Shown here in pieces: positions 1 to 8,400 of a DNA stretch of 64,000 nucleotides. Below the pieces are notes generated by a model. It saw only the letters and a list, made by a program, of their open reading frames with translations, did no database searches and was not told the DNA's origin. Both the position numbers and the translations under genes were made by a program. Numbering within the stretch: position 1 is the first letter of the stretch; each line of letters begins with the position of its first letter. Where the stretch lies: assembly GCF_030814995.1 (NCBI RefSeq), contig NZ_JAUSVX010000001.1:868001-932000 (forward strand), written 5' to 3'. The DNA is from Labrys wisconsinensis. GTDB taxonomy: Bacteria; Pseudomonadota; Alphaproteobacteria; Rhizobiales; Labraceae.

Positions 1-421
1 GGACATCGTGATGGGCTGGGAGCTCATGCAGGCCCTCGCCCATGAGCGGCTGGTCCTCGCCGAACGCCTGGCGCCCAAGACCCTCGCCCTGATGGCGGAG
101 AAGGAAGCGATCACGCTGGCCGATTACGACGCCGCCGTCGCGGCGCTGGCGCCGCTGCAGCAGCGCTTCCATGCCCTCATCGGCGATCTCGACGCGCTGC
201 TGACCCCGGCCGCGCCCGGCGAGGCGCCGGCCGGCCTGGGCTCGACCGGCGACGCGGTCTTCAATCGCGCCTGGACCATGCTGCGCGTGCCCGGCATCGC
301 CGTCCCGGCCGGGCTCGGGCCGGGCGGGCTGCCGGTCGGCGTGCAGCTGGTGGGACGGCTCGGCGACGATGCGCGGCTGCTCGCCGCCGCCGCCTTCGTC
401 GAGGACTCGCTGGCGGCCTGA
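1..421 (+). CDS. Amidase signature family protein, C-terminal part
   Basis: Only the last ~140 residues are in the window; the frame is already open at base 2. The segment GPGGLPVGVQLVGR near the C-terminus is typical of the last beta strand of the amidase signature family (GatA/AtzF/indoleacetamide hydrolase group), which hydrolyses amide bonds with a Ser-cisSer-Lys triad. The triad lies in the missing N-terminal part. It ends 28 bp before the NicX-like dioxygenase gene and is probably co-transcribed with it. A role in opening the amide made by pyridine ring cleavage is an inference; the family alone does not fix the substrate. Confidence 0.85.
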   Translation, partial: DIVMGWELMQALAHERLVLAERLAPKTLALMAEKEAITLADYDAAVAALAPLQQRFHALIGDLDALLTPAAPGEAPAGLGSTGDAVFNRAWTMLRVPGIAVPAGLGPGGLPVGVQLVGRLGDDARLLAAAAFVEDSLAA

Positions 422-449
422 AGACGCAACGGCATGAAGGAGGCATGGG

Positions 450-1493
450 ATGGCGATCAGTGACCTGGCGCTCGTGGAGGCCTGGAAGGACGTCCTGACG
501 CTGTCGAAGCTCAGGGCGGGCGAGCAGGTCTGCCTGCTGGTCAGCGACGACAGCAACCCGCAGCTGGTCTCGACGGCGCGCATCGCCGTCGGCCAGCTCG
601 GCGGCATCCTCACCATCCTGACGCTGCCGCCGCTCAACGGCGACGTGGCGCTGTCCCGGGACAAGTCCGGCTATGTCGGCCACACCGCCCTCAAGGGCAA
701 CCGCCCGGCGCTGGAGGCGATGAAGCACAGCGACTTCGTCATCGACACGATGATGCTGCTGTTCTCGCCGGAGCAGGAGGAGATCCTCAAGACCGGAGCG
801 CGCATGCTGCTCGCCTGCGAGCCGCCGGAGGTGATGCTGCGCATGAAGCCGACGCCGGACGATGCCCGCCGGGCCACGGCGGCGGCGGCGCGGCTGGCCC
901 GCGCCAAGACCCTGACCGTCACCTCCAAGGCCGGCACGGAGTTCTCCTGCGCGGTCGGCCAGTACCCCGTGCTGAAGCAGCAGGGCTTCGTCGACCAGCC
1001 CGGCGGCTGGGACCACTGGCCGAGCTGCTTCGTCGCCACCTGGCCGGACGAGGGCAGCTGCGAGGGCCGCATCGTCATCGACACCGGCGACATCCTGCTG
1101 CCCTTCAAGCGCTACGCCCGCGAGCCGATCGCCCTCACCATCGAGAAGGGCATCATCAGGCGCATCGAGGGCGGCTTCGAGGCCGAATATCTCAAGAGCT
1201 ACATGGAGACGTTCGACGACCCCGATGCCTACGCCATGGCCCATGTCGGCTGGGGCCTGCACAAGCGCGCCCACTGGACCACGCTCGGCCTCTACGACCC
1301 CGAGGCCGGCCTCAGCATGGACGCCCGCTCCTTCGCCGGCAACTTCCTGTTCTCCAGCGGCCCCAACACCGAGGCCGGCGGCACCCGCAACACCCCCTGC
1401 CACATGGACATCCCGCTGCGCGCCTGCTCACTCTCGCTGGATGGCGAGCCGATGACCATCGACGGCAGGGTGGTGCCGGAGGATCAGAGGTAG
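450..1493 (+). CDS. nicX: 2,5-dihydroxypyridine 5,6-dioxygenase-like (NicX family)
   Basis: A 347-residue protein that aligns along its whole length with Pseudomonas putida NicX as I recall it, including DTMMLLFSPEQEEILKTG (~99-116), the WDHWPS block and GGFEAEYL. The Fe(II) ligands described for NicX, His265, His318 and Asp320, fall at the same numbers here (AHVGWG and TPCHMDIPL). NicX opens 2,5-dihydroxypyridine to N-formylmaleamate in aerobic nicotinate breakdown. The start is supported by AAGGAGG 6 bp upstream. The gene follows an amidase and faces a pyridoxamine transaminase gene, so the natural substrate could be another hydroxypyridine, possibly one derived from vitamin B6. Family assignment is firm; substrate is not. 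Confidence 0.88.
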   Translation: MAISDLALVEAWKDVLTLSKLRAGEQVCLLVSDDSNPQLVSTARIAVGQLGGILTILTLPPLNGDVALSRDKSGYVGHTALKGNRPALEAMKHSDFVIDTMMLLFSPEQEEILKTGARMLLACEPPEVMLRMKPTPDDARRATAAAARLARAKTLTVTSKAGTEFSCAVGQYPVLKQQGFVDQPGGWDHWPSCFVATWPDEGSCEGRIVIDTGDILLPFKRYAREPIALTIEKGIIRRIEGGFEAEYLKSYMETFDDPDAYAMAHVGWGLHKRAHWTTLGLYDPEAGLSMDARSFAGNFLFSSGPNTEAGGTRNTPCHMDIPLRACSLSLDGEPMTIDGRVVPEDQR

Positions 1494-1540
1494 GGGGAGC
1501 GGGCGACGATAGGAGATGGCGGCGCGGACTCCCCACACGC

Positions 1541-1680
1541 AACCGTCATGGCCGGGCTTGACCCGGCCATCCACGCGCACGCGCCGATAGCCCGTGTTTG
1601 TCGCGACCTCGGCAGCGCTTTTTACGACTCTCGTCCGTGGTCGCGTGGATGGCCGGGTCAAGCCCGGCCATGACGCTACC
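1541..1680. repeat. Family A palindromic repeat pair (REP-like)
   Basis: Two 34-bp units, 1544-1577 and 1642-1675, are exact reverse complements of each other, and each also contains an inner palindrome (GGCCGGG...CCCGGCC). Together they could form a long cruciform or an mRNA hairpin. The pair sits between the converging nicX and ppaT genes, where it could act as a bidirectional terminator or transcript stabiliser. The same unit recurs at about 8.3, 35.4-35.7 and 61.6 kb. Confidence 0.9.
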
Positions 1681-1727
1681 GTGGCGGGTGAAGCAGGCCG
1701 GACCTTCCGCGCAGCCCGTTTCCCCCT

Positions 1728-2909
1728 TCACCCCTCCCCGTCGATCGCCGCCATCGCCGCTGCCGCGCCGGCCCCGACATCCACGCGCACGCCCTGCGCG
1801 GCGAGCGCACCGCCGAGGGCCATCACCGCCGTGGCGGCATGGATCGGCTGGGCCGTCGGGCCCATATGGCCGATGCGGGTGAGGCGGCCCAGCGTCTCGC
1901 CGCGGCCGGAGGAGAACACCACGCCGTAGCGGGCCCGCGCCGCCGCGCGCAGCGCCGCCTCGTCGACGCCCTCCGGCGTGCGCACCGCCGTGGCGGTCGG
2001 CGAGGCGATGGCCTCGCGCGCCGGCCAGAGCTTCAGGCCCATCGCCTGGACGCCGGCCCGGCAGGCCGCCGCCGTGCCGGCATGGCGGGCCCAGACCCGC
2101 TCGGGCCCCTCGCCGAGATAGAGATCGAGCGCCGCCTCGAGGCCGTTGACCTCGGCGACGGAAGGCGTGAACGGGAAGGGCGCGTCGCGCCGCCAGGCGT
2201 CCTCCCAATCGAGGATGCTCAGCATCGAGGCGCGTGGCGCGTCGGGATTGGCCTTCAGCCGGGCCCAGGCCCGGTCGCTCACCCCGAGGATCGACAGCGC
2301 CGGCGGGCAGCCCAGGCACTTGTTCGGCCCGGTGACGAAGATATCGGCCTTGCAGCTCTCGGGGTCGACGTCCATGCCGCCGAAGGAGGAGACCGCGTCG
2401 ACGATCAACTGCGCCCCGTGCGCCGCCACCACCGCGCCGATCTCGCGCACCGGATTGATCGTGCCGGACGGCGTGTCGTGGTGGCAGACCGCGACGACGG
2501 CGATGTCGGGCCGCGCCCTGAGCTGCGCCTCGACCGCACCGGGGTCGATCGCTTCGTCATAGGGCACTTCCAGCTCGATCAGCTCGGCGCAATAGCGCTT
2601 CGCCCAGAAGCCGAAGCCCTTGCCGTAGACGCCGGAGACGAGGTTCAGCACCACGTCGCCGCGGCGGATCAGCGAGGCCGCCGCCGCTTCCAGGCCCAGC
2701 ACCGGCTCGCCGTGCAGCAGCACCGGCACTCCGGCGCTGCGCAGGGCGCGGCGCAGCTTGTCCGCCACCACCCGCTCATAGGTCAGCTGGAAGGCCGGAT
2801 CGTAGTCGTAGAGCACCGGCCGCGCCAGGCCGCGCAGCACGGCGGCATAGGCATCCACCGGCCCGGTGGTCAGCGTCAGGACCGGGTCCTGCTCGGGTGC
2901 GTAGGGCAT
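1728..2909 (-). CDS. ppaT: Pyridoxamine-pyruvate transaminase
   Basis: A 393-residue fold-type I PLP aminotransferase (class V) that matches Mesorhizobium loti PPAT in length and sequence as I recall it. It converts pyridoxamine plus pyruvate to pyridoxal plus L-alanine, the entry step of pyridoxamine degradation (EC 2.6.1.30). The residues known for PPAT are all at the same positions: Glu68 (HGEPVL), Lys197 (TGPNKCLG), Arg336 and Arg345 (SGRGETLGRLTRIG). The start has a GGAGGAG ribosome site just upstream. It is divergent from a GntR-type regulator, and a pyridoxine 4-oxidase-like gene lies beyond that, giving two B6-catabolic enzymes in one locus. Cytosolic; no signal peptide. Confidence 0.95.
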   Translation of the reverse strand: MPYAPEQDPVLTLTTGPVDAYAAVLRGLARPVLYDYDPAFQLTYERVVADKLRRALRSAGVPVLLHGEPVLGLEAAAASLIRRGDVVLNLVSGVYGKGFGFWAKRYCAELIELEVPYDEAIDPGAVEAQLRARPDIAVVAVCHHDTPSGTINPVREIGAVVAAHGAQLIVDAVSSFGGMDVDPESCKADIFVTGPNKCLGCPPALSILGVSDRAWARLKANPDAPRASMLSILDWEDAWRRDAPFPFTPSVAEVNGLEAALDLYLGEGPERVWARHAGTAAACRAGVQAMGLKLWPAREAIASPTATAVRTPEGVDEAALRAAARARYGVVFSSGRGETLGRLTRIGHMGPTAQPIHAATAVMALGGALAAQGVRVDVGAGAAAAMAAIDGEG

Positions 2910-3353
2910 GGGCTCCTCCAGACACCGGCTGCAGCCATGCCGAAGGGCGCGCGCCGGCAGGCCCGAGCTTAGACATCAAACCAATTTCAGACAATGGTTT
3001 GCCGATATGGTTGCAAATCGCCGACGCCGCCGGGCCGCCGGTTCCGCCTGCCGCGGGCGCGTCGCCGCGTCCCCTCGGGTCGGACATGTGTCGAATTCGT
3101 CGCCAAACCCGGCGGTTCCGGCCGAAATATCGGGAAAACTGTCCAGAATCCACCCTGCACCACCACCTGACGGATTGCCGCAAAAAAGAGTTGCGACCCG
3201 GTTGCAACCAATGTTGTCAGATGGTGGATGTTTTTGGTACCCTTGGCCGGAAAGTCGAGGGGGCTCCGGCGGGTCGGCCTCGCGGCTTCCCGATGATACG
3301 GGCCGCTCCGCGGCAGGGGACGACAGGCCGCTCCGCGGCAAGGGAGGACCGGA
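2910..3353. promoter_or_regulatory. Divergent control region ppaT / gntR
   Basis: This 444-bp gap separates divergent genes and is lower in G+C than the coding DNA. Visible elements are an AAACCA/TGGTTT inverted repeat (2979-2984 and 2996-3001), the palindrome GGTTGCAACC (3200-3209) with a half-copy GGTTGCAA at 3009-3016, and a 15-bp direct repeat GGCCGCTCCGCGGCA at 3301-3315 and 3326-3340 just before the gntR start. No confident -35/-10 pair was picked. Operators for the adjacent regulator are likely here but unproven. Confidence 0.55.
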
Positions 3354-4079
3354 GTGGCTTCGACCGAAGGCCCCGAGACCAAGAGCCGCAGAATGCCCAA
3401 GGCCCAGAAGGTCCAGAACGCGACCGGGCTCGATACGGTGCAGTCGATCATGGCGGCGATCCGCGAGATCATCGCCGAGACCGGCTCGATGCCGCCGGAG
3501 CGCGCCGTCGCCGAGCGGCTGAACATCAAGCGTCACATGCTGCGCCGGGCGCTGGAATCCCTGCGCGCCTCGGGCGAGCTGGAGCCGGCCCGGGCGGGCC
3601 GGCGCGCCTCGCAGAGCGTCCAGCAGGGCGCCAACCTGGTCAAGTCGACCAATCCCATCGAGGTGATGGAGCTGCGCATGGTGCTGGAGCCGGCGCTGGC
3701 CCGCCTCGCCGCCCTGCGCGCCTCGCCGGCCGAGATCGAGCGCATCCAGCGGGCGGCCACGACACCCCCCGGCGCCAGCCCCAGCGCCGCCGACCTGGTC
3801 TTCCACAAGGCGGTGGCGGTCGGCTCGCGCAACAGCCTGGCCTCGGCGCTCTACGTGCTGCTGCACCAGGTGGCGACCGACGGGCGGCTGCGCTTCGCCG
3901 ACAGCGACAGCGCCACCAGCCCGACCCGCATCCTCGCCCGAGACCAGGAGCACAAGGCCATCGCCGATGCCATCGCCGCCCGCGATCCGGAGACGGCGGA
4001 ACGGGCGATGTGGGAGCATCTCGCCGTGGTCCAGCGCAAGATCATGAGCCGGCTGGCGCCCGGCCTCGACGCGGCGTGA
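3354..4079 (+). CDS. GntR family regulator with FCD domain
   Basis: A 241-residue protein with an N-terminal winged helix (~residues 28-85, including PPERAVAERLNIKRHMLRRALESL) and a C-terminal all-helical FCD ligand domain with an FHKAVAVGSRN segment and a late DHEH-like histidine region. Such proteins are usually repressors released by an acid or amine effector. The GTG start at 3354 follows an AGGGAGGA site; an ATG at 3393 is a second choice. It sits between ppaT (divergent) and the pyridoxine 4-oxidase-like gene (63 bp downstream), so it probably controls this B6 catabolic set. Confidence 0.87.
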   Translation: MASTEGPETKSRRMPKAQKVQNATGLDTVQSIMAAIREIIAETGSMPPERAVAERLNIKRHMLRRALESLRASGELEPARAGRRASQSVQQGANLVKSTNPIEVMELRMVLEPALARLAALRASPAEIERIQRAATTPPGASPSAADLVFHKAVAVGSRNSLASALYVLLHQVATDGRLRFADSDSATSPTRILARDQEHKAIADAIAARDPETAERAMWEHLAVVQRKIMSRLAPGLDAA

Positions 4080-4094
4080 TCCCGGATCGAACGG

Positions 4095-4129
4095 GACGAT
4101 CATGATCGTCGATCTCTGATCAAAGATCA
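4095..4129. promoter_or_regulatory. Candidate GntR operator cluster before the pyridoxine oxidase gene
   Basis: A perfect 16-bp palindrome GACGATCATGATCGTC (4095-4110) is followed at once by a second dyad, TGATC-AAA-GATCA (4117-4129), 14 bp before the ATG at 4143. Both contain TGATC/GATCA half-sites of the size bound by FCD-type GntR dimers. The position suggests control of the oxidase gene separate from gntR. Confidence 0.6.
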
Positions 4130-4142
4130 AACGAGGGGCGGC

Positions 4143-5690
4143 ATGGGTTTCGATGTCCTGATCCTGGGCGCCGGCTCGGCCGGCTCGGTGCTGGCGGCAC
4201 GCCTCAGCGAGAACCCGGCGCTGCGGGTCGGCCTGGTCGAGGCCGGCGCCATGCCCGATGATCCCGACATCGCCGTGCCGCAGAAATGGCCGGCGCTGCA
4301 GGGCCGCGCCTTCGACTGGGCCTATGCGACCCTGCCGCAGCCGGGCACGGCCGGGCGCATCCATCCCTGGCCGCGCGGCCGGGTGGTCGGCGGCTCGAGC
4401 TGCCTGCACGCCATGGCGCATGTGCGCGGCCATCCCGACGATTTCGAGGCCTGGGCCGCCGCCACCGGCACCCGGCGCTGGTCCTATGACGGGCTGCTGC
4501 CCGCCTTCCGCCGCAGCGAGAGCTTCTCCAGCGGCGCCAACGCGCCGCCCGGCGGCGCCGGCCCGCTGCACGGCGGCGAGGGACCGTTGCCGGTCTACCT
4601 GCCGGACGCCGAGCTCAGCCCGGTGGTCCGCGCCTATATGGAAGCGGGCCTGGCGCTCGGCGTGCCGCATCTCGGCGACCACAACGGCCGCAGCCTCAAG
4701 GGCGTCGCCGCCAATTCCCTGACCATCCGTGACGGGCGTCGGGTCAGCGCCGCCGATGCCTGGCTCGTTCCGGCGCTCGACCGCCCCAACCTGACCCTGA
4801 TCACCGGCGCCACGGTCGAGCGCCTGGAGCTGGAGGGCTCACGCGTCACCGGCGCGACGCTGGCGCGCGACGGCCGGACCGAGCCCGTCTTCGCCGACAC
4901 CGTGCTCATCTGCGCCGGCGCCGTCGCCTCGCCCCTCCTCCTGATGCGCTCGGGCATCGGCGCCCCCGCGGTGCTGGCGAAGGCCGGCGTCGCCTGCCGG
5001 CTGGCCTCGCCCGATGTCGGCGAGAACCTGCACGACCATCTGCTCGCCGCCGGCAACCTCTACCGCGCCCGCCGGCCGGTGCCCCCGTCCCGGCTGCAGC
5101 ATTCGGAATCGCTGATGTATCTCGACGCCGCCGATCCGACCCGGGGCGAGGGTGCGCCGGACGTGGTGCTCGCCTGCGTCGCCGCGCCCGCCGTCTCCGA
5201 ATGCTTTTCCGCCCCGCCGCCGGGCGAGGCCTACACCGTCCTCTGCGGCGTCACCCATCCGACCAGCCGCGGACGCCTCGCCATCACCGGACCGGACGCA
5301 GCCGACCCGCCGCTGATCGACCCCGCCTATCTCACCACAGAGCACGACCGGCGCAGCTTCGTGCGCGCCCTGCAGCGCGCCCGCGAGATCGGCCACCACG
5401 CCGCCCTGGCGCCCTGGCGCGCCGAGGAGCTGCTGCCCGGCCCGGCCGCCGTGACCGAGGCGGAGCTCGCCGCCTTCATCGCCCGCGCCGCCATCACCCA
5501 TCACCATCCCGTCGGCACCTGCCGCATGGGCGCCGACCCCGGCGCGGTGGTCGACGCGGACCTGAGGCTCAACGGCCTCGACAACGCCTATGTCGTCGAC
5601 GCCTCGGTGGTCCCCGCGATCACCTCGGGGCCGGTGCATGCGGCCGTGCTCGCCATCGCCGAGACCTTTGCGGCGGATTTCACCGCCTGA
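4143..5690 (+). CDS. pno: Pyridoxine 4-oxidase-like GMC flavoenzyme
   Basis: A 515-residue glucose-methanol-choline oxidoreductase. The FAD-binding GAGSAGS motif is at residues 8-14, GGSSCLHAM and RGHPDDF follow the PS00623-type region, and the catalytic base area THHHPVGTCRM is at 452-462 with a second conserved His near 499. The stretch VPPSRLQHSES and other blocks match the Mesorhizobium loti pyridoxine 4-oxidase (mlr6785 product) as I remember it, which oxidises pyridoxine to pyridoxal with O2. With PPAT this gives two routes to pyridoxal in one locus. No signal peptide, so cytosolic. A different primary alcohol as substrate cannot be excluded. Confidence 0.85.
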   Translation: MGFDVLILGAGSAGSVLAARLSENPALRVGLVEAGAMPDDPDIAVPQKWPALQGRAFDWAYATLPQPGTAGRIHPWPRGRVVGGSSCLHAMAHVRGHPDDFEAWAAATGTRRWSYDGLLPAFRRSESFSSGANAPPGGAGPLHGGEGPLPVYLPDAELSPVVRAYMEAGLALGVPHLGDHNGRSLKGVAANSLTIRDGRRVSAADAWLVPALDRPNLTLITGATVERLELEGSRVTGATLARDGRTEPVFADTVLICAGAVASPLLLMRSGIGAPAVLAKAGVACRLASPDVGENLHDHLLAAGNLYRARRPVPPSRLQHSESLMYLDAADPTRGEGAPDVVLACVAAPAVSECFSAPPPGEAYTVLCGVTHPTSRGRLAITGPDAADPPLIDPAYLTTEHDRRSFVRALQRAREIGHHAALAPWRAEELLPGPAAVTEAELAAFIARAAITHHHPVGTCRMGADPGAVVDADLRLNGLDNAYVVDASVVPAITSGPVHAAVLAIAETFAADFTA

Positions 5691-5812
5691 ATTCCGGTGG
5701 CGCATCCCACCCGATCTTTGGGCTTGGCGCCGCGGCCTCGAAAGGTCCAAGGAAGATCGATGGCCAGGAGCGCGCACATGACGACAAATCCTTGCGGCGG
5801 GAGCGCTGCCTG

Positions 5813-7135
5813 ATGGGCCCGCAAGTCGACCCCGTCCCCTCCGATCCCGCTCTCCCCGCCCGCGCGGATGTGGTCATCGTCGGCGGCGGCATCATCGGCA
5901 CCAGCGCGGCCCTGTATCTCTCGCAGCGGGGCGTCTCGGTCGTGCTGTGCGAGAAGGGCCATATCGCCGGCGAGCAGTCGAGCCGCAACTGGGGCTGGGT
6001 GCGCAAGGCCCGGCGGGATCCGCGCGAGATCCCGCTGGTCGTGGAAAGCCTGCGGCTCTGGGAGGGCCTGAACCAGGCGGTCGGGGCCGAGACCGGCTTT
6101 CGGCGCACCGGCATCGTCTTCGCCGCCGAGACCGAGGCGGAGGTCGCCCGCGGCGAGGCCTGGATCGAGCTGGCGCGGCCCTACCAGATCGAGGCGCGCA
6201 TGGTCGCGGGCGCCGAGCTCGACCGGCTGATGCCGGGCGCGCGCTGGAAAGCGGCGCTCTACTGTCCGACCGATGGGCGGGCCGAGCCGCAGAAGGCGGC
6301 GCCGGCCATCGCCGCCGCGGCCCGCCGGGCCGGCGCCACCATCCTGACCGGCTGCGCCGTGCGCGGGCTCGACCGGGCCGGTGGCAAGGTCGCGGCCGTG
6401 GTGACCGAGCGCGGCCGCATCGCCTGCGACGCCGTGGTGGTGGCCGCCGGCGCCTGGTCGCGCCGCTTCCTGAGGGATGTCGGCCTGACGCTGCCCCAGC
6501 TCAAGGTCCGCGCCAGCGTGCTGCGCACCGCGCCGATCGAGGGCGCCCCCGAGACGGCGCTGTGGTGCGGCGACGCCGCCTTCCGCAAGCGCCTCGACGG
6601 CGGCTACACCATCGCCAACGGCCATGTGAACGTCGTGCCCGTCGTGCCCGACAGCGTCCGCTTCTTTGCCGACTATCTGCCGGCGCTGCGCATGGGCTGG
6701 AGCGACCTCCGATTGCGGCTCGACGGGCGTTTCCTGCAGGAATGGCGCGAGGCGGCCCCGGTGCCGCTCGACCAGGTCTCGCCCTACGAAGAGGTGCGCG
6801 TGCTCGATCCCGCGCCGGACCGGCGCTACCTCGCCGCGGCGCTTGCGAGCCTCGCCCGCCAGTTCCCGGCCTTCGTCGGGGCGCGGGTGCTGCAGGAATG
6901 GGCCGGGCTGATCGACGTGATGCCGGACGCAGTGCCGGTGATCTCGCCGGTGGACGCCGTGCCCGGCCTCGTGGTGGCCACCGGCTTTTCCGGCCACGGC
7001 TTCGGCATCGGCCCAGGCGCCGGCCGCCTCGTCGCCGACCTCGTCACCGGCGCGCCGCCGCTGGTCGACCCCCGCGACTTCCGCTTCTCACGCTTTTCCG
7101 ACGGCTCGCGGCCGCGGCCGATCGCCGGCTTCTGA
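5813..7135 (+). CDS. FAD-dependent oxidoreductase, DAO/DadA family
   Basis: A 440-residue flavoprotein with an N-terminal dinucleotide motif VVIVGGGIIGTSAALYLSQRG (first ~45 residues), an internal VVVAAGAWSRRFL strand, and the closing FAD loop VVATGFSGHGFGIGPGAGRL near the C-terminus, all features of D-amino-acid oxidase/sarcosine oxidase relatives. It would oxidise a C-N bond of an amine or amino acid. ATG 5813 is the first ATG in this open frame, preceded by GGGAG. It lies between the pyridoxine oxidase and an ABC importer on the same strand, so a link to B6 or amine breakdown is likely; the exact substrate is unknown. Confidence 0.8.
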   Translation: MGPQVDPVPSDPALPARADVVIVGGGIIGTSAALYLSQRGVSVVLCEKGHIAGEQSSRNWGWVRKARRDPREIPLVVESLRLWEGLNQAVGAETGFRRTGIVFAAETEAEVARGEAWIELARPYQIEARMVAGAELDRLMPGARWKAALYCPTDGRAEPQKAAPAIAAAARRAGATILTGCAVRGLDRAGGKVAAVVTERGRIACDAVVVAAGAWSRRFLRDVGLTLPQLKVRASVLRTAPIEGAPETALWCGDAAFRKRLDGGYTIANGHVNVVPVVPDSVRFFADYLPALRMGWSDLRLRLDGRFLQEWREAAPVPLDQVSPYEEVRVLDPAPDRRYLAAALASLARQFPAFVGARVLQEWAGLIDVMPDAVPVISPVDAVPGLVVATGFSGHGFGIGPGAGRLVADLVTGAPPLVDPRDFRFSRFSDGSRPRPIAGF

Positions 7136-7243
7136 GCCGCCGCTTTCCGCGCCAGCCGAAAGGCAAAAATTGGGCTGGACAAATGCCGCGCCAGGGTCTG
7201 CGCTGCGCCCGCAGGCGGACGATCCGCCCAAGGGAGAAAACCC

Positions 7244-8188
7244 GTGAAAACGCGTATGCTGACGATCTTCTCTGCGCTCTCGATCGCTTTCGCCGCCCCG
7301 GCGTCGGCAGCCACACCGGTGGCGATCGGCATCAGCGGCTGGACGGGCTTCGCCCCGCTGACGCTGGCCAAGGTTGCCGGCATCTTCGAGAAGCACGGGC
7401 TCGACGTGACGCTGAAGAAGGTGCCGCAGGCCACCCGCCCGCTCGCCATCGCCAGCGGCGACCTGCAATGCGCAGCGACCACGGTCGAGACCTGGATCGT
7501 CTGGAACGCCAACGGCGTCGCCACCAAGCAGATCGTCCAGCTCGACAAGTCCTACGGCGCCGACGGCATCGTCGCGCGCGGGCCGATCAAGACCGTCGCC
7601 GACCTGAAGGGCAAGACCGTCGCCGCCTCGGCGCCCGGCACCTCGCCCTATTTCATGCTCGCCTGGGTGCTGGGGAAGAACGGCCTCACCACCAAGGACG
7701 TCACCGTGGTCAATCTCGAGCCGGACGCGGCGGCGCAGGCCTTCCTCGCCGGCCAGAACGATGCGGCGGTGAGCTACGAGCCCTTCCTCTCCGCCGTGCG
7801 CGACAAGCCGGACCAGGGCCACATCCTCGCCACCACGCTCGACTATCCCATGGTGCTCGATACGCTCGGCTGCACGCCCACCTTCCTCGACGCCCATCCC
7901 GATGCCGCCAAGGCGCTGGTGGAGAGCTACTACGAGGCCCTCGACCTGATCAAGGCCGAGCCCGACAAGTCGAACGGGCTGATGGGCGCCGACGTCAAGC
8001 AGTCCGCCGCCGAGTTCGCGGATTCGGCCAAGTACCTGCGCTGGGCCAGCCGGGACGACAACAAGACATTCTTCAACGACGAGTTCCAGTCCTTCTCCAA
8101 GACGGCCGGCGACCTGCTTTTGCAGATGGGCTTGATCAAGGCCGCGCCTGATGTCGCGACGCTCGCCGACACGCGCTTCGTGAACTGA
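7244..8188 (+). CDS. ABC transporter substrate-binding protein, NMT1/SsuA type
   Basis: A 314-residue periplasmic protein. Residues 1-22 form a signal peptide (KTR, hydrophobic core, cleavage after ASA). The mature part starts VAIGISGWTGFAPL and contains KTVADLKGKTVAASAPGTS, typical of the nitrate/taurine/thiamine-precursor (NMT1) binding proteins. GTG start after AAGGGAGA. The permease and ATPase follow. Members bind small heterocycles or sulfonates; next to pyridoxine and pyridoxamine enzymes, a B6 vitamer is a reasonable but untested ligand. No cysteine for lipidation. Confidence 0.9.
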   Translation: MKTRMLTIFSALSIAFAAPASAATPVAIGISGWTGFAPLTLAKVAGIFEKHGLDVTLKKVPQATRPLAIASGDLQCAATTVETWIVWNANGVATKQIVQLDKSYGADGIVARGPIKTVADLKGKTVAASAPGTSPYFMLAWVLGKNGLTTKDVTVVNLEPDAAAQAFLAGQNDAAVSYEPFLSAVRDKPDQGHILATTLDYPMVLDTLGCTPTFLDAHPDAAKALVESYYEALDLIKAEPDKSNGLMGADVKQSAAEFADSAKYLRWASRDDNKTFFNDEFQSFSKTAGDLLLQMGLIKAAPDVATLADTRFVN

Positions 8189-8264
8189 GGGCGCGTCTCC
8201 CATTCAAGAGAGGGTAGAGAATGAGGGTCTACGCGGGCGTGTGCTGGTACTTGCGCTGCACCCT

Positions 8265-8360
8265 CCGCCGTCATGGCCGGACTTGATCCGGCCATCCACG
8301 CGAACACCATCGGACGTCGCGTTCGCGTGGATGGCCGGGACGAGCCCGGCCATGACGGAC
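8265..8360. repeat. Family A palindromic repeat pair between binding-protein and permease genes
   Basis: Inverted units at 8269-8305 and 8321-8357, joined by a 15-bp spacer, each with an inner GGCCGG/CCGGCC palindrome. It lies in the 212-bp gap after the substrate-binding gene. In E. coli a REP element in the malE-malF gap protects the upstream message and keeps binding protein in excess; the same role fits here. Confidence 0.88.
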
Positions 8361-8400
8361 CGCCTCACTTGTCTTCGAACGACGCCTTTCCGGGATCAAG

